Shown in pieces: positions 6,912-7,889 of a stretch of DNA of 7,889 nt (position 1 is the stretch's first letter; every line of letters begins with the position of its first letter). Origin of the DNA: Bacteroidales bacterium UBA5197 (GTDB lineage Bacteria > Bacteroidota > Bacteroidia > Bacteroidales > Lentimicrobiaceae); assembly GCA_002412885.1 (NCBI GenBank), contig DHVX01000024.1, forward strand, positions 1 to 7,889, read 5' to 3'. The notes under the pieces were generated by a model. It searched no databases. It was not told the origin of the DNA and saw only the letters and a list, made by a program, of their open reading frames with translations. The position numbers and the translations under genes are program-made.

Positions 6912-6937
6912 ATTGATTTTTTTTTCAATTTCAGACG

Positions 6938-6969
6938 CTAAAGTACTAAAATGTATGCAGCAAAGTCAA
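6938..6969 (-). promoter_or_regulatory. Candidate promoter for the 141-residue membrane protein
   Basis: On the reverse strand, TTGAC (6969-6965) is followed by exactly 19 nt and TACTTTAG (6945-6938), one base away from the Bacteroidota -7 consensus TAnnTTTG. The predicted leader is about 20-25 nt. This implies that the downstream paralogue can be transcribed on its own. Confidence 0.45.
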
Positions 6970-6972
6970 TAT

Positions 6973-7002
6973 ATAGTTGATAAAAATGTCAAAAATGTTG
7001 AT
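6973..7002 (+). promoter_or_regulatory. Possible LytTR-type direct-repeat site
   Basis: Two GTTGATAAA copies (6976-6984, 6997-7005) are 21 bp apart. Extended leftwards, ATAGTTGAT (6973-6981) and AATGTTGAT (6994-7002) each match eight of nine positions of the LytTR consensus [TA][AC][CA]GTTN[AG][TG], with the expected 12-bp gap. The site ends a few bases upstream of the -33 box of the candidate promoter, where an activator would bind. The repeats point away from the gene and the region is AT-rich, so this is tentative. Confidence 0.35.
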
Positions 7003-7025
7003 AAATATTGATGTTTGGGAGGTAT

Positions 7026-7472
7026 TTAGCGCATAAACCTTGAATTTAGTGCATATCCGAGCACAAAAGATGCTGTGAGAAGTATGGTTGTGAATGGTAT
7101 CTGATAGCCGGCAATCATAATTAAAGGCAACGCAAGCATCAACAATTGCGAAGAAACGTAAAAATGAAAGCCCGTTTTCCGGAGTTTCCACATCATTATT
7201 GCGCCTGCCAGTGAAGCAGCATATAATATACCCATGTATGCAAAGAAAGGTCTGCCTGCTGCCGTAATAATATTAAGCATTTGTTCCGCTTCGGGCATTT
7301 TGGTCTGCTCAATTAACAGTGGAATTGCATGAAATGCTGCCACCACAAAGATTGATGAAATGAGAGAAATTCCACTTCCTATAAATGTTAGTATGCAAAG
7401 CATCGACAGGGAGGATGGCCGTTTTGCGGGATTAGTTGGATTGGGTATTTGAGTGTTTGAGTTCGTTTCCAT
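7026..7472 (-). CDS. Small four-helix membrane protein, first of a tandem pair (function unknown)
   Basis: The 148-residue product begins with a polar, Pro/Asn-rich tail (1-20: TQIPNPTNPAKRPSS) and then has four likely membrane helices at about 21-47, 73-95, 100-121 and 123-142. LCILTFIGSGIS in helix 1 and GAIMMWKLRKTGFHFYVSSQ (~90-109) are shared with the paralogue encoded 114 bp downstream. The positive MWKLRKTG loop suggests that segment faces the cytoplasm. The ATG at 7472-7470 is chosen because it gives a complete protein and lies just after a promoter/terminator region. Seen: topology and paralogy. Not known: role, partners or family name. Its neighbours (a possible amino acid lyase and a SusC/SusD operon) do not define a job. 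Confidence 0.82.
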   Translation of the reverse strand: METNSNTQIPNPTNPAKRPSSLSMLCILTFIGSGISLISSIFVVAAFHAIPLLIEQTKMPEAEQMLNIITAAGRPFFAYMGILYAASLAGAIMMWKLRKTGFHFYVSSQLLMLALPLIMIAGYQIPFTTILLTASFVLGYALNSRFMR

Positions 7473-7492
7473 GGATTATATTTCAGACAAAA

Positions 7493-7515
7493 GCAGCCCG
7501 CTTCAGGCGGGCTGC
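7493..7515 (-). terminator. GC-rich intrinsic terminator, probably of the upstream lyase-like gene
   Basis: A perfect 9-bp stem, GCAGCCCGC with its complement, encloses a five-base loop and is followed on the reverse strand by TTTTGTCT. It is about 240 nt after the stop codon of the lyase-like gene and only 20 nt before the ATG of the 148-residue membrane protein. The closest promoter -7 element overlaps its first base. Confidence 0.75.
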
Positions 7516-7548
7516 AAAAGTAATGGATTTTCAACAATCGGTTGAAAA
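7515..7548 (-). promoter_or_regulatory. Candidate promoter of the 148-residue membrane protein with an embedded dyad
   Basis: TACTTTTG on the reverse strand (7522-7515) matches the Bacteroidota -7 box TAnnTTTG in full. At the right distance upstream lies TTTTC rather than a clear TTTG. A perfect dyad, TTTTCAAC-N5-GTTGAAAA (7528-7548), covers the spacer and the -33 position, as a repressor operator would. The promoter call rests on the -7 box and its place just upstream of the gene. Confidence 0.5.
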
Positions 7549-7590
7549 GGTTTTTCGTGCTGAAATGCGATGTCGTTTTAGTTAGAACAA

Positions 7591-7688
7591 TCGACTCCAC
7601 TCAGTGTGATATTCGTGCTTGGGGAGTATTGCTTCATTTAATAAACACATATTCAACCCTATACGATGTCCTCCTGAGCGGAGTCGAA
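7591..7688. repeat. Inverted pair of REP-like dispersed intergenic repeats
   Basis: CTGAGCGGAGTCGA at 7674-7687 (within CCTGAGCGGAGTCGAAGG) is the core of a repeat seen between genes in many Bacteroidota and other genomes; spurious translations of it read PERSRR or LSGVEG. A second, inverted copy, TCGACTCCACTCAG, lies at 7591-7604 with one mismatch. The two arms, about 70 nt apart, can pair over 14 bases. The element lies between the lyase-like gene and the terminator at 7493-7515. Recognition of the repeat is from memory; the inverted pairing is read directly. Confidence 0.65.
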
Positions 7689-7751
7689 GGATATTTCTTC
7701 ATTATATATCCCAATCCGATACCTCTGCTAAACGACCTTGGCCTGAGCTGT

Positions 7752-7889
7752 TTATTCCAGTGAGCCTATCTCATTTTCTACCTCTTCAAGAATTTCGCAG
7801 GACTTAACCAGTGCTTTCATGGCATTGTGATCGTTGTATAGCGGGCGGTCGATGTCGAGAAACTCAACATGGCGGCGGATTACTTCTTT
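7752..7889 (-). CDS. C-terminus of a probable aromatic amino acid lyase (histidine ammonia-lyase type), cut by window edge
   Basis: Only the last 45 codons and the TAA stop (7754-7752) are present; the frame stays open to the edge of the window. The fragment reads EVIRRHVEFLDIDRPLYNDHNAM, followed by a helical KALVKSCEILEEVENEIGSLE. The pattern VRxxVxFxxxDRxxxxD with a trailing LVxxxxILExVE is how many HutH-like lyases end, where the core is a long four-helix bundle. The catalytic MIO loop (Ala-Ser-Gly) would be far upstream and is not visible, so neither activity nor substrate (His, Phe or Tyr) can be confirmed. That this is a real coding end is well supported by its codon sense and by the terminator downstream; the family name is a moderate guess. 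Confidence 0.5.
   Translation of the reverse strand, partial: KEVIRRHVEFLDIDRPLYNDHNAMKALVKSCEILEEVENEIGSLE

Noticed and set aside
7542..7807. Two overlapping plus-strand frames of 73 and 62 codons
   Set aside because: They contain the LSGVEG and PERSRR translations typical of the dispersed intergenic repeat and overlap the lyase-like gene on the other strand.
1..7889. Invertible or phase-variable switching of SusC genes (shufflon-like)
   Set aside because: The two SusC genes are in the same orientation, each has its own leader, and no invertase or inverted recombination site is visible in the window.

Overview
This window looks like a chromosomal segment of a member of the Bacteroidota, probably Bacteroidales-like. 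The call rests on tandem SusC/RagA-type TonB-dependent transporters, a SusD/RagB lipoprotein, AT-rich leaders with little use of Shine-Dalgarno sites, promoter-like TTG-N19-TAnnTTTG patterns, and a copy of the dispersed CCTGAGCGGAGTCGAAGG-type intergenic repeat. Every gene I can support is on the minus strand, so transcription runs from high to low coordinates.

Layout in transcription order: (a) 7889-7752, the last 45 residues of a gene that resembles the C-terminus of an aromatic amino acid lyase (histidine ammonia-lyase type), cut by the window edge. (b) 7751-7473, an intergenic stretch with an inverted pair of REP-like repeats, a 21-bp operator-like dyad, a good -7 promoter element and a strong terminator hairpin. 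(c) 7472-7026 and 6911-6486, two small tandem paralogous four-helix membrane proteins of unknown function. A possible LytTR-type direct repeat and a promoter lie between them. (d) 6485-6149, a gap with a perfect 20-bp palindrome and the long leader of the next operon. (e) 6148-2852 and 2839-1388, a complete SusC/SusD-like outer-membrane uptake pair. The genes are 12 bp apart and end at a strong intrinsic terminator (1357-1311). (f) 1310-972, a second leader homologous to the one in (d). (g) 971-1, the N-terminal 323 codons of a second SusC-like transporter that runs off the window.

The SusC product is a 22-strand-type TonB-dependent barrel and the SusD product is its surface lipoprotein lid. 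Together they should capture and import an oligomeric or bulky nutrient across the outer membrane. No glycoside hydrolase, peptidase, sulfatase or SusR/HTCS/anti-sigma regulator is in view, so the substrate cannot be assigned. The second SusC probably starts another SusC/SusD pair. The two operons share about 175 bp of leader and the first part of the coding region. That shared leader holds an extended Shine-Dalgarno-like block about 95 nt upstream of each start codon, and it is the most notable regulatory feature here. I found no tRNA, rRNA, CRISPR array or transposase.
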